DNA of 64,000 nucleotides, taken from contig NZ_FQVU01000004.1 of assembly GCF_900129455.1 (NCBI RefSeq), forward strand, positions 124,001 through 188,000, written 5' to 3'. This stretch comes from Jatrophihabitans endophyticus (lineage in GTDB: Bacteria; Actinomycetota; Actinomycetes; Mycobacteriales; Jatrophihabitantaceae). The translations under genes were made by a program, and so were the position numbers. Of this stretch, positions 33,945 through 42,814 are shown piece by piece. The notes beneath the pieces are model-generated. The model searched no databases, was not told the DNA's origin, and was given only the letters and a program-made list of their open reading frames with translations. Each line of letters begins with the position of its first letter. Position 1 is the first letter of the stretch.

Positions 33945-35409
33945 GGAGCTGGCCGGAGCGCACGACGCGTCGGTGCCGAAGGCCTTTGCCGACCTGATGA
34001 CGCAGGGCTGGCGCGAGCGGGACGTCGACACCACCCCGGTCCCGCACGCCACGCACCTCGCCCGGCGTCGCGCGCGGCTCTCGACCGCCTTTCCCGGCGA
34101 GACCCTGGTCGTGCCGACGGGCGCCGTCCGCTGGCGCACGTTCGGAGCGCCGTACCCGTTCCGGGCCGGCAGTGACCTCCTCTGGCTCACCGGCGACCAC
34201 GATCCGGACTCGGTGCTCGTCCTGCACCCGACGGCCACCGGGCACGACGCCGTGCTCTACGTGCGGCCGCGGTCGGACCCGTCCTCGGGCCTGCAGTACC
34301 TCGATCGCGTCGACGGCGAGGTCTGGCACGGCCGACGCCTCTCGCCGGCGGAGAAGGAGCTGCGGCTGCAGGTGCCGACCGCGCCGCTCGCCGATCTCCC
34401 CGGGGCGATCGGTGCGGTCGTGGCGGCCCGGCGCGCGGTGCGCGTGCTGCGCGGTTACGACGCCGGCATCGACACCGCGCTGCTGCCGGTGACCCCGGAC
34501 AACGCCGAGCGCGACGCGCTGCTGGCGAGCGTGCTCTCCGAGCTGCGCCTCGTGAAGGACGAGTGGGAGCTCGCGCAGCTGCAGGACGCGGTCGACGCCA
34601 CCGTCCTGGGCTTCGAGGACGTCGCCCGTCGCCTGGCGCCGGACGTCCCCACGCCCGAGCGACTCGTCGACGGCGCCTTCGCGTGGCGGGCCCGCGTGAA
34701 CGGCAACGCCGTCGGCTACAGCTCGGTCGTGGGCGGTGGCGAACGCACCGCGATCCTGCACTGGGCGCACAACGACGGCGTGGTGCGGCCCGGTCAGACC
34801 CTGCTGCTGGACATGGGCGTCGAGAACGACCACGGCTACACCGCCGACGTCACCCGCGTCCTGCCCGTCTCCGGCACATTCGGCACCGCGCAGCGCGACG
34901 TCTACGACATCGTGTACGCCTCACGCTGCGCCGGGCTCGCGGCCGTGGCGCCCGGGGTGGCGTTCCGCGAGGTCCAGCTGACCTGCATGCGCGTGCTCGC
35001 CGAGGGCCTGTCCGCACTCGGGATCCTGCCCGGCAGCGTCGACGAGGCGATGGACCCGGAGCGCACGACGTACCGCCGGTGGACGCTGCACGGTTTCGGT
35101 CACATGCTCGGGCTGGACGTGCACGACTGCGGGCACGCGCGACCCGAGGCCTACGGCGACGGGGTGCTCGCCGAGAACCACGTGCTCACCATGGAGCCGG
35201 GGCTCTACCTGCAGCCCCACGACGAGCTCGTCCCCGCGGAGCTGCGCGGCATCGGCGTGCGCATCGAGGACGACGTGCTGGTCACCGCGACCGGCAACCA
35301 GGTGCTGTCCGCGGCGTTGCCCACCCGGGCCGACGAGGTCGAGCGCTGGCTGGCCGACCAGCGGCAGGCAGGCCCGCGCGCGCCGTCGCGCGACGACGTC
35401 GTCGGGTGA
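33925..35409 (+). CDS. M24 aminopeptidase P family (Xaa-Pro-type) metallopeptidase
   Basis: A 494-residue protein. The N-terminal half is a creatinase/prolidase-like domain; the C-terminal pita-bread domain keeps the five metal ligands: Asp in LLLDMG, Asp in GYTADVTRV, His in HGFGHMLGLDVHD, Glu in LTMEPGLYL and Glu in GVRIEDDVLV. It would remove the N-terminal residue from peptides with proline at position 2, or cleave an imported dipeptide. ATG 33925 has a strong purine-rich ribosome site. It overlaps the SnoaL gene by 20 bases and closes the operon. Confidence 0.9.
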   Translation: MANIGREELAGAHDASVPKAFADLMTQGWRERDVDTTPVPHATHLARRRARLSTAFPGETLVVPTGAVRWRTFGAPYPFRAGSDLLWLTGDHDPDSVLVLHPTATGHDAVLYVRPRSDPSSGLQYLDRVDGEVWHGRRLSPAEKELRLQVPTAPLADLPGAIGAVVAARRAVRVLRGYDAGIDTALLPVTPDNAERDALLASVLSELRLVKDEWELAQLQDAVDATVLGFEDVARRLAPDVPTPERLVDGAFAWRARVNGNAVGYSSVVGGGERTAILHWAHNDGVVRPGQTLLLDMGVENDHGYTADVTRVLPVSGTFGTAQRDVYDIVYASRCAGLAAVAPGVAFREVQLTCMRVLAEGLSALGILPGSVDEAMDPERTTYRRWTLHGFGHMLGLDVHDCGHARPEAYGDGVLAENHVLTMEPGLYLQPHDELVPAELRGIGVRIEDDVLVTATGNQVLSAALPTRADEVERWLADQRQAGPRAPSRDDVVG

Positions 35410-35415
35410 CGCGGG

Positions 35416-36027
35416 TCAGACCTTGCGCGGGCCGATGGCCGCGCCGACGCCGATGAGGACGAAGCCCACGACGGCGAGGTAGAAGCCGACGCGCGCGTCG
35501 GCCAGCCAGTCGACGTAGCTGCGGCTGTCGGTGACCTGGATGGCGAGGAAGCTCAGCCCGGCGGCGGCGAAGGCGGCCACGACGCCGACGACCCGCAGCG
35601 CCCGCAGCGCCGGGGACGGGAAGCTCGAGCCCACCGCCGCGACGACGGAGACGAGCAGGAACACCCACGCGAACCAGCCGAAGTAGGCCGACGCGAACCC
35701 GGTCGCGTCGCCGCGGCCGTCGAGCAGGTCGCCGACGTCGCCGAAGGACAGCGTGCCGTGCCGGTCGGTGCTGAACCAGTCGAGCGCGGTGAGGCAGACG
35801 ATCAGCAGGATCGCGCCGAGCAGCGCGCACACCATGCCGCCGATGCCGAACTGCTCGTTGCCCTCGGTGCCGAAGGGATTGTTGGCGCCGTACGGTCCGC
35901 GCTGCTGCTGCGGCGGGCCCTGCGGGGGCACCTGACCGTAGGGGTCGCCCGCCCGTGGGTCGGGACGGAACTGCCGCGTCGGGTCGTGCTGCCGCGGATC
36001 GCCCTGTCCGTCGTTCCATTGGCTCAT
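35416..36027 (-). CDS. Four-helix membrane protein with Pro/Gln-rich N-terminus (paralogue A)
   Basis: A 203-residue protein. Residues 1-60 are hydrophilic, rich in Gln, Pro and Asp (RQFRPDPRAGDPYGQVPPQ), then four helices at about 65-85, 120-140, 145-170 and 180-200. The loop before helix 2 holds YFGWFAWVF. It is a clear relative of the protein at 37968-38489. Function unknown. A TAGGGT box (36040-36035) seven bases before ATG 36027 suggests its own leaderless promoter, although it also follows pncA by only ten bases. Confidence 0.65.
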   Translation of the reverse strand: MSQWNDGQGDPRQHDPTRQFRPDPRAGDPYGQVPPQGPPQQQRGPYGANNPFGTEGNEQFGIGGMVCALLGAILLIVCLTALDWFSTDRHGTLSFGDVGDLLDGRGDATGFASAYFGWFAWVFLLVSVVAAVGSSFPSPALRALRVVGVVAAFAAAGLSFLAIQVTDSRSYVDWLADARVGFYLAVVGFVLIGVGAAIGPRKV

Positions 36028-36037
36028 GGCACGGACC

Positions 36038-36607
36038 CTAGTGGTCACCGGCCGGCGAACCTACGAGCGCGACGCCCGCCTCGCGCAGTTCGGCCAGCGC
36101 CCGTTCGACGGTCGCGGGGGCGACCCCGGCGGTCAGATCGAGGCGGACGGTCGTCACGAACCCCGCGCGGGCGGCGTCCAACGCGGTGGCGCGCACGCAG
36201 TGGTCGGTGGCGATCCCGGTGATCTCGACCTGCTCGACGCCGCGCTCGCGCAGCCAGTCGGCGAGGCCGACCCCGTCGGCGTCGCCCTCGAAGCCGGAGT
36301 AGGCGGCGACGTACTCGCCCTTGTCGAACACGGCCTCGATGCGGCCGGTGTCGAGGTCGGGATGGAAGTCGACGCCGCCGGTGCCGACGACGCAGTGGCG
36401 CGGCCAGGTGTCGACGAAGTCGGGCTCGGCCGAGAAGTGGCCACCGGGGTCGATGTGGTGGTCGCGGGTGGCGACGGCGTGGTCGTACCCGCCCTCGGCG
36501 AGCCGGCTGCTGATGCGGCGCGCGACCTCCCCGCCGCCGGCGACGGCGAGCGACCCGCCCTCGCAGAAGTCCTGCTGCACGTCGACCACGATCACCGCGT
36601 TCGTCAT
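36038..36607 (-). CDS. pncA: Nicotinamidase
   Basis: A 189-residue isochorismatase-fold amidase. The catalytic set is intact: Asp9 in VVDVQQDF, Lys in FDKGEY and Cys in ATDHCVRATA; metal ligands are seen in TRDHHIDPGGHF. It turns nicotinamide into nicotinate for NAD salvage; in mycobacteria this enzyme activates pyrazinamide. TAGCCT (36619-36614) six bases before the ATG marks a likely leaderless promoter. The gene follows pncB by 29 bp, so both steps of salvage are together. Confidence 0.95.
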   Translation of the reverse strand: MTNAVIVVDVQQDFCEGGSLAVAGGGEVARRISSRLAEGGYDHAVATRDHHIDPGGHFSAEPDFVDTWPRHCVVGTGGVDFHPDLDTGRIEAVFDKGEYVAAYSGFEGDADGVGLADWLRERGVEQVEITGIATDHCVRATALDAARAGFVTTVRLDLTAGVAPATVERALAELREAGVALVGSPAGDH

Positions 36608-36636
36608 GGCCCCAGGCTAACGGCGGCCCGTCGGGC

Positions 36637-37923
36637 TCAGTCGTGGGTGAAGCGGGTGGGGATCGCGGGCTCGCCCCGCGAGAGCTTGAGGCCGTCCCAC
36701 GGCAGGGTCACGGTGGCCTCGCGCAGGTGCCGGCGCGCCTGTTCGAGCGTCGGCAGGCCGGCCACCCGTTCGCCGCCGCGGACGAGCGGCAGTTGCAGCG
36801 GCCGCTCGTCCTCGCCGGGCGTGACGTCGCGCTGCGCGACCACGATCTCCTCGACCGCCGTCCCGCTGGGCTTGTGCGAGCGCAGCGCCGTCTTGCGACC
36901 ACCGTGGCTCTGCTTGTGCGCCGAGCGCTTCTCGACCGGCCGGCCGTCGACCTCGACGAGCTTGTAGACCATCCCCGCGGTCGGGGCGCCCGACCCGGTG
37001 ACGACCGCCGTGCCCGCGCCGTACGAGTCGACCGGCGTGGCGCCGAGCGAGGCGATCGCGAACTCGTCGAGGTCGCCGCTCACCACGATCTTGGTGCCGG
37101 TCGCGCCGAGCCCGTCGAGCTGCTCGCGGGCGTGGCGCGCCATCACCCCGAGGTCGCCGGAGTCGATGCGGACCGCGCCGAGGCCGGGGCCCGCGACCTC
37201 GACCGCGTGCTCGATGCCGCGGGCGATGTCGTAGGTGTCGACGAGCAGCGTCGTCCCCGCGCCGAGCGCGTCGACCTGCGCGGCGAACGCGGCGCGCTCG
37301 TCGTCGTGCAGCAGCGTGAAGGCGTGGGCGGCGGTGCCCGCGGTGGGGACGCCGTAGCGGCGCGCGGCCTCGAGGTTGGACGTGGACGCGAACCCGGCGA
37401 GGTACGCGGCGCGGGCCGCGGCGACGGCGGCCTGCTCGTGCGTCCGGCGCGATCCCATCTCGATGATCGGACGCCCGGCGGCGGCGGTGACCATCCGGGC
37501 CGCCGCCGACGCGATCGCGCAGTCGTGGTTGAGGATCGACAGCGCGAGCGTCTCGAGCACGACGGCATCGGCGAACGTCCCGCTGACGGTGAGGACGGGG
37601 GAGTGCGGGAAGTAGAGCTCGCCTTCGGGGTAGCCGTCGACGTCGCCCTGGAAGCGGTAGCCGGCCAGGTGGTCGGCCGTCGCGTCGTCCACGGCGTCGA
37701 TCTCGCGCAGCGTCGTGACGGTCTCGTCGTCGAAGCGGAAGTCGGCCAGCGCGTCGAGCAGCCGCCCGGTGCCGGCCACGACCCCGTAGCGGCGCCCCTC
37801 GGGCAGCCGGCGGGCGAACACCTCGAACACGCACTCACGGTGCGCGGTGCCGTCACGCAGGGCCGAGCCGAGCATGGTGAGCTCGTAGCGGTCGGTGAGC
37901 AGCGCCGTGGTCGGCAGGGTCAT
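36637..37923 (-). CDS. pncB: Nicotinate phosphoribosyltransferase
   Basis: A 428-residue enzyme that joins nicotinate and phosphoribosyl pyrophosphate to give nicotinate mononucleotide. Family landmarks: TDRYELTMLGSAL at the start, GSRRTHEQAAVAAARAAYLAGFASTSN with the autophosphorylation-type His, LVDTYDI and VRIDSGDLG. The C-terminal extension with RKTALRSHKPSGTAVEE is usual in the actinobacterial long form. Its product partner pncA lies directly downstream. The same gene heads this neighbourhood in mycobacteria (pncB1 beside clpS). Confidence 0.95.
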   Translation of the reverse strand: MTLPTTALLTDRYELTMLGSALRDGTAHRECVFEVFARRLPEGRRYGVVAGTGRLLDALADFRFDDETVTTLREIDAVDDATADHLAGYRFQGDVDGYPEGELYFPHSPVLTVSGTFADAVVLETLALSILNHDCAIASAAARMVTAAAGRPIIEMGSRRTHEQAAVAAARAAYLAGFASTSNLEAARRYGVPTAGTAAHAFTLLHDDERAAFAAQVDALGAGTTLLVDTYDIARGIEHAVEVAGPGLGAVRIDSGDLGVMARHAREQLDGLGATGTKIVVSGDLDEFAIASLGATPVDSYGAGTAVVTGSGAPTAGMVYKLVEVDGRPVEKRSAHKQSHGGRKTALRSHKPSGTAVEEIVVAQRDVTPGEDERPLQLPLVRGGERVAGLPTLEQARRHLREATVTLPWDGLKLSRGEPAIPTRFTHD

Positions 37924-37967
37924 GGCCCGATCGTGTCAGACCGCGGGCGACGTCTGGTCGGGCGGCG

Positions 37968-38489
37968 TCACCCGCGCCGCGCGCCGAGCGTGCCGCCGAG
38001 CAGGATCAGCGCGAACCCCGCGAACACCGCCCAGAAGCCGAACGAGGCGTTGTGCACGACCGAGTGGGTCGACCCGCCGGCGACCCGCTGGGCGTCGAAG
38101 AGCTGGGCCAGCGCGTAGTACGTGGCGACGAGGCCGAGGACCGCGAGCAGGAACGCGGCCACGCGCAGGACGTCGGTGACGGGGGACGGGACGTTGGCGG
38201 CCAGCGCGACGACGCCCGCCGCCACGAACACCGTCCAGCCCAGCCAGTCGAAGTACGCTCCCGAGACCGCCGCGTGCAGGCTCGTCGCGTTGGCGTGCAG
38301 GTCGGTGAACGTGAAACCGGTGCCGGCGGAGTTCACGCCGCCGCCGTCGGCGGTGTACCACTGCAGCCCGCCGAGCGCGGCGAGCACGAGCGCGCCGCCG
38401 AGCAGCACCAGCACGACGTTGCGGCCACTGACACCGGGCCGCCCGCCGGTGGCCGCCGCGCCGTCGGGCGTGCTCTCCGCGGTGCTCAC
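37968..38489 (-). CDS. Four-helix membrane protein (paralogue B)
   Basis: A 173-residue protein with a short hydrophilic N-terminus and four helices (about 25-45, 85-110, 115-140 and 150-170). It shares the layout and spaced motifs of the protein at 35416-36027: a Trp-rich end of helix 1 (LQWYT versus LDWFST), YFDWLGW versus YFGWFAW before helix 2, then an NVPSP / SFPSP turn. GTG 38489 is chosen; longer frames read into the clpS promoter region. It lies 44 bp before pncB on the same strand. Confidence 0.6.
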   Translation of the reverse strand: MSTAESTPDGAAATGGRPGVSGRNVVLVLLGGALVLAALGGLQWYTADGGGVNSAGTGFTFTDLHANATSLHAAVSGAYFDWLGWTVFVAAGVVALAANVPSPVTDVLRVAAFLLAVLGLVATYYALAQLFDAQRVAGGSTHSVVHNASFGFWAVFAGFALILLGGTLGARRG

Positions 38490-38547
38490 CGGACCGCCGC
38501 GCCCACGTCGCTCACAGGGGCACGGTAGCCGCATCCCCCGTGCCACC

Positions 38548-38853
38548 ATGGAGCCCATGCCGGGAACGCTCACGCCGCAACGCGAGGAGGCGACGGCCGG
38601 CGACACCGTCGTCGACCCGGATCGGCCCTGGATCACGATCGTCTGGAACGACCCGGTCAACCTCATGTCCTACGTGACGCACGTCTTCATGACCGTCTTC
38701 GGCTACGCGAAGCCCAAGGCCGAGCAGCTCATGCTCGACGTCCACCAGAAGGGTCGCGCGGTGGTCTCGTCCGGCCCGCGCGAACGGATGGAGCTCGACG
38801 TCTCGACGCTGCACGGGTACGGCCTCTGGGCCACCCTCGAACAGCAGACGTGA
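38548..38853 (+). CDS. clpS: ATP-dependent Clp protease adaptor ClpS
   Basis: A 101-residue adaptor. The core [20 protein letters not shown] carries the Asn-Asp pair and hydrophobic pocket that grip N-degron residues; [15 protein letters not shown] is the ClpC-contact helix. It delivers N-end-rule substrates to ClpCP. ATG 38548 or 38557 may be the start. Translation is coupled to the DUF2017 gene by a GTGA overlap. Confidence 0.93.
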   Translation: MEPMPGTLTPQREEATAGDTVVDPDRPWITIVWNDPVNLMSYVTHVFMTVFGYAKPKAEQLMLDVHQKGRAVVSSGPRERMELDVSTLHGYGLWATLEQQT

Positions 38854-39308
38854 GGATCCGGCGACGGCCGCTGCGGCTCGCGTTCACCGACGTGGAGGCC
38901 CAGCTGCTGACCGGCCTGCTGGACGACCTCGGGACGCTGCTCGCCGCCGAGGACGCCGACGACCCGGTGCAGCAGCGGCTCTTCCCGGCCGCCTACCCCG
39001 ACGACGGCGACGCCGAGGCCGAGTACCGCGGCCTGACCGAGTCCTCGCTGCGCGACGAGCGGGTGGAGCGGATCGCTGCATGCGTCGCCGAACTGGCCCG
39101 GGACGCGACGGTGACGCTCGGCGGCGAGGACGTCTCGCGGCGGTGGCTGCAGGTGCTCAACGACCTCCGGCTCGCCCTCGGCACCCGCCTGGGGGTCACC
39201 GAGGAGCCGCCGGCGATCGACCCGACCGATCCCGAGGCGCAGCCCTGGCTGATCTACGACTGGCTGACCGGCGTCCAGGACGCCGTGGTCACCGCGCTCA
39301 TGCGCTGA
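38850..39308 (+). CDS. DUF2017 family protein
   Basis: A 152-residue protein typical of the actinobacterial DUF2017 family always found after clpS (Rv1332 type). N-terminal [22 protein letters not shown] and C-terminal [21 protein letters not shown] are hallmarks. It is helical, acidic and cytosolic, with no catalytic motif. Its strict link to clpS suggests a role with the Clp protease, but none is established. Confidence 0.85.
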   Translation: MRIRRRPLRLAFTDVEAQLLTGLLDDLGTLLAAEDADDPVQQRLFPAAYPDDGDAEAEYRGLTESSLRDERVERIAACVAELARDATVTLGGEDVSRRWLQVLNDLRLALGTRLGVTEEPPAIDPTDPEAQPWLIYDWLTGVQDAVVTALMR

Positions 39309-39342
39309 CCGGGCCACAGCCCGGGCCGGTATTCTCGGGCGC

Positions 39343-39759
39343 GTGCTGCGCATCGACCGGGCGATCCACGACGAGATCGTCGCCCATGCCCGCCGGGACC
39401 ACCCGGACGAGGCGTGCGGCGTGGTCGCCGGCGCCGAGGGCAGCGACGTCCCGACGCGGTTCGTGCCCATGCTCAACGCGGCCCGCTCGCCCACGTTCTA
39501 CGAGTTCGACTCGACCGATCTGCTCCAGCTGTACAAGCAGATGGCGGCGAACGACGAGGAGCCCGTCGTCGTCTACCACTCGCACACCGCGACCGAGGCC
39601 TACCCGTCGCGCACCGACATCAGCTACGCGTCCGAGCCCAACGCGCATTACGTCCTCGTCTCGACCCGCGACGACGACGCCGCCGAGTTCCGCTCCTTCC
39701 GCATCGTCGACGGCGAGGTCACCGAGGAAGACGTGCAGCTCGTGGACGGCGCGGCGTGA
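39343..39759 (+). CDS. mec: CysO-cysteine peptidase, JAMM metalloprotease
   Basis: A 138-residue Mov34/MPN+ protein with the full zinc site: Glu in DEACGVV and HSH-x7-S-x2-D (HSHTATEAYPSRTD). In mycobacteria Mec+ releases cysteine from the CysO-cysteine adduct. The neighbours cysO and cysM complete this pathway. A TATTCT box (39330-39335) ends seven bases before GTG 39343, suggesting leaderless transcription. Its stop overlaps a 22-codon ORF. Confidence 0.93.
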   Translation: MLRIDRAIHDEIVAHARRDHPDEACGVVAGAEGSDVPTRFVPMLNAARSPTFYEFDSTDLLQLYKQMAANDEEPVVVYHSHTATEAYPSRTDISYASEPNAHYVLVSTRDDDAAEFRSFRIVDGEVTEEDVQLVDGAA

Positions 39760-39824
39760 GCGCGCTCATCGAACGGGCCCTGCTCACCCACACCGTCGTC
39801 GTCGTCGACTACGACTGTCACTGA
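39756..39824 (+). CDS. Small ORF of 22 codons between mec and cysO
   Basis: GTG 39756 overlaps the mec stop (GTGA) and opens a 22-residue frame, VSALIERALLTHTVVVVDYDCH, read as V-SALIERALLTH then TVVVVDYDCH. It ends with Asp-Cys-His just before the stop. It may be a coupled micropeptide or a cysteine-sensing leader ORF for cysO, which begins 110 bp later. Both readings are inference; the ORF might also be chance. Confidence 0.4.
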   Translation: MSALIERALLTHTVVVVDYDCH

Positions 39825-39831
39825 GCCCGTC

Positions 39832-39905
39832 GGCCGATTTCGGCCCCGCGGCGCCGCGTCCTACCGTGGGACGAGAACGGCGGGCCGCAGCGTTACGTCC
39901 CGTAA
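39832..39905 (+). promoter_or_regulatory. Hairpins and candidate promoter before cysO
   Basis: Directly after the small ORF lies GGCCGA-TT-TCGGCC (39832-39845). TTCGGC (39839-39844), 17-bp spacer, TACCGT (39862-39867) is a possible promoter. TTACG-TCC-CGTAA (39893-39905) is a second hairpin or operator 30 bp before the cysO start. Confidence 0.4.
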
Positions 39906-39934
39906 GCACGCACCCGACCCAGGAGCACGACACC

Positions 39935-41201
<1,267 letters not shown>

Positions 41202-41270
41202 GCCGCCGGTCCGCGCGTCGTTCCGGCCGGACGCGTAACCCCGGCCATTCCCGCGCGATTACCGCACCGT

Positions 41271-41299
41271 GGACTCAGTGGGTCCTGACCACTGAGTCC
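41271..41299. promoter_or_regulatory. 10-bp inverted repeat between cysM and the sigma gene
   Basis: GGACTCAGTG (41271-41280), spacer of nine, CACTGAGTCC (41290-41299): perfect arms. It lies 70 bp after cysM and 69 bp before the sigma factor start. It may be an operator for the sigma operon or a terminator of cysM; its low GC compared with other terminators here favours an operator. Confidence 0.5.
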
Positions 41300-41367
41300 C
41301 ATGGTGCTGCGGCACGCCGTCTCACGCCCCCCGACGTCGGCGTGCCGCAGCCCGCCCGAGAGGTGCC

Positions 41368-41970
41368 GTGAGCGACTCCGTCGACGAGGACGTCCTCGCT
41401 GCCGCGCAGCGCGGCAGCGAGCATGCGTTCGCCCTCATCTGGCGCGAGCTGTCGCCGTCCCTGCTGGGGTACCTCGCCGCCCGTGGCGTGCCCGACCCCG
41501 AGGGGACCGCCAGCGACGTCTTCGTCACGCTGTTCCGACGTCTCGGGGAGCTCACCGGCGGGGTGGCGGGGCTGCGCACGTTCGTCTTCTCGGTCGCCCA
41601 CGCGCGCGCCGTCGACGAGCACCGCCGCCGCTCGCGCCGACCCGCCGCCGTCGAGTTCGACCGCGACGAGCACGACGGGGTGGTCGGCGCGGCGGCCTCG
41701 GCGGAGGACGAGGCGCTGCACCGGAGCTCGACCGCGCGCGCGTTCGCGCTGCTGGGCCGGCTCGCGCCGGACCACCGCGAGGTGCTGGCGCTGCGGGTCG
41801 TCGGCGACCTCAGCCTGGAGCAGACCGCGGCCGTCATGGGGCGCTCGGTCGGGTCGATCAAGCAACTGCAGCGACGGGCACTGCAGGCGCTGCGCGCCGA
41901 GCTCGGTGACCAGCCGGCCGAGCGCGCCGGCGTAACCGCGCGAGGTGCCGGGGCGATGACGCAGTCGTGA
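41368..41970 (+). CDS. ECF-type RNA polymerase sigma factor
   Basis: A 200-residue protein with sigma region 2 at about 12-80 (FALIWRELSPSLLGYLAARG, then ASDVFVTLFRRLGEL and LRTFVFSVAHARAVDEHRRR) and region 4 at about 125-178 (LGRLAPDHREVLALRVVGDLSLEQTAAVMGRSVGSIKQLQRRALQAL). Region 3 is absent, as in ECF sigmas. GTG 41368 follows GAGAGG. It overlaps the next gene by four bases, the usual sigma / anti-sigma layout. Confidence 0.9.
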   Translation: MSDSVDEDVLAAAQRGSEHAFALIWRELSPSLLGYLAARGVPDPEGTASDVFVTLFRRLGELTGGVAGLRTFVFSVAHARAVDEHRRRSRRPAAVEFDRDEHDGVVGAAASAEDEALHRSSTARAFALLGRLAPDHREVLALRVVGDLSLEQTAAVMGRSVGSIKQLQRRALQALRAELGDQPAERAGVTARGAGAMTQS

Positions 41971-42731
41971 CCGGAGCGGGCTGGGACGACGACGAGGCGG
42001 TGCTGGCCGGGCATCGTTCGTCCGGCGTGGCCGACGACGAGCTCGCCGCCGTGCTCGGAGCGCTGCGGGACGCGGGCCGGCGCGCGGCCCCGGAGCCGTC
42101 CGCCGAGCTCGCCGCCGTGTTCGCCGGGGCGACCCCGATGCGTCGCAGCCGGCGCACCGCCCAGGTGGTGCTCGGCGCCGTCGTGGTCGGTGCCACCACC
42201 TTCGCCGCCACCGGGGTGGCGGCCGCCAACGACGCGCTGCCCGGGCCCGCGCAGCACCTCGTCACGGGCGTGGTCAACGGGATCACGCCCTTCCGTATCG
42301 CCGAGCCGGCCGCGCACAGCCCCGCGGCGCGCTCCGCGCCCCCCTCGGCGCAGGGTGGGGCCGCGGGAGTGGTCCACGCGCGCCCGACGTCGCGACCGGC
42401 CGCCGCGCCGTCGCCGCCGGCGTCCCCGGTGCCGACCGGCTCGTCGGTACCGGTGACGGCGCCGCGCGCGCGGCCCACGGCCGCTCACGGCACGCCCCGT
42501 CACGACCGCGACGACGACGCTCGCGGCCGCCGCAGCACGCCCGGCCAGCACCGCACCCACGGTCACGAGGGTGAGCACCGACGGACGCGGGCCGGGCACG
42601 AACGCCGCGGCGATGCCGGTACGCGGCACGCCGGCAAGGCCTCCCGCCGCGACGACCGCAACGCCAGCGGTCGGGGCGATCGGGGCGATGCGCACCGGCG
42701 CACGCAGCCACCGCGTCACAGCTCGCGCTGA
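41967..42731 (+). CDS. Single-pass membrane protein, candidate anti-sigma partner
   Basis: A 254-residue protein translated with the sigma gene (GTGA overlap). Residues 1-60 are cytoplasmic and helical, a TM helix lies at about 68-90 (AQVVLGAVVVGATTFAATGVAA), and the rest is an outer tail first rich in Ala/Pro/Ser, then (from about 170) dominated by Arg, His, Asp and Gly. No H-x3-C-x2-C zinc motif of classic anti-sigma factors is present, and no Cys at all. Position suggests it holds the sigma factor at the membrane; the tail function is unknown. Confidence 0.65.
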   Translation: MTGAGWDDDEAVLAGHRSSGVADDELAAVLGALRDAGRRAAPEPSAELAAVFAGATPMRRSRRTAQVVLGAVVVGATTFAATGVAAANDALPGPAQHLVTGVVNGITPFRIAEPAAHSPAARSAPPSAQGGAAGVVHARPTSRPAAAPSPPASPVPTGSSVPVTAPRARPTAAHGTPRHDRDDDARGRRSTPGQHRTHGHEGEHRRTRAGHERRGDAGTRHAGKASRRDDRNASGRGDRGDAHRRTQPPRHSSR

Positions 42732-42754
42732 CCGCAGTCGCCGAGGGGTCGCGG

Positions 42755-42763
42755 TTGTCCACA
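42755..42763 (+). promoter_or_regulatory. DnaA-box-like 9-mer
   Basis: TTGTCCACA equals the high-GC actinobacterial DnaA box consensus. It is 52 bp before the HNH gene start. A single box could be chance, or mark replication-linked control of this element-like gene. Confidence 0.35.
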
Positions 42764-42778
42764 GGCTGCGTTTGACGA

Positions 42779-42807
42779 TTGTCGGGTGTCGATCCCGACA
42801 GTAGAAT
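42779..42807 (+). promoter_or_regulatory. Leaderless promoter with internal palindrome for the HNH gene
   Basis: TTGTCG (42779-42784), 17-bp spacer, TAGAAT (42802-42807), then ATG seven bases on at 42815. A perfect inverted repeat TGTCGGG-N7-CCCGACA (42780-42800) fills the space from the -35 to just before the -10 box, a place for a repressor. Confidence 0.65.
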
Positions 42808-42814
42808 CGAACGC

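Noticed and set aside
42755-42763. Replication origin
   Set aside because: A single DnaA-box match, with no dnaA, dnaN or AT-rich unwinding region; treated only as a possible regulatory site.
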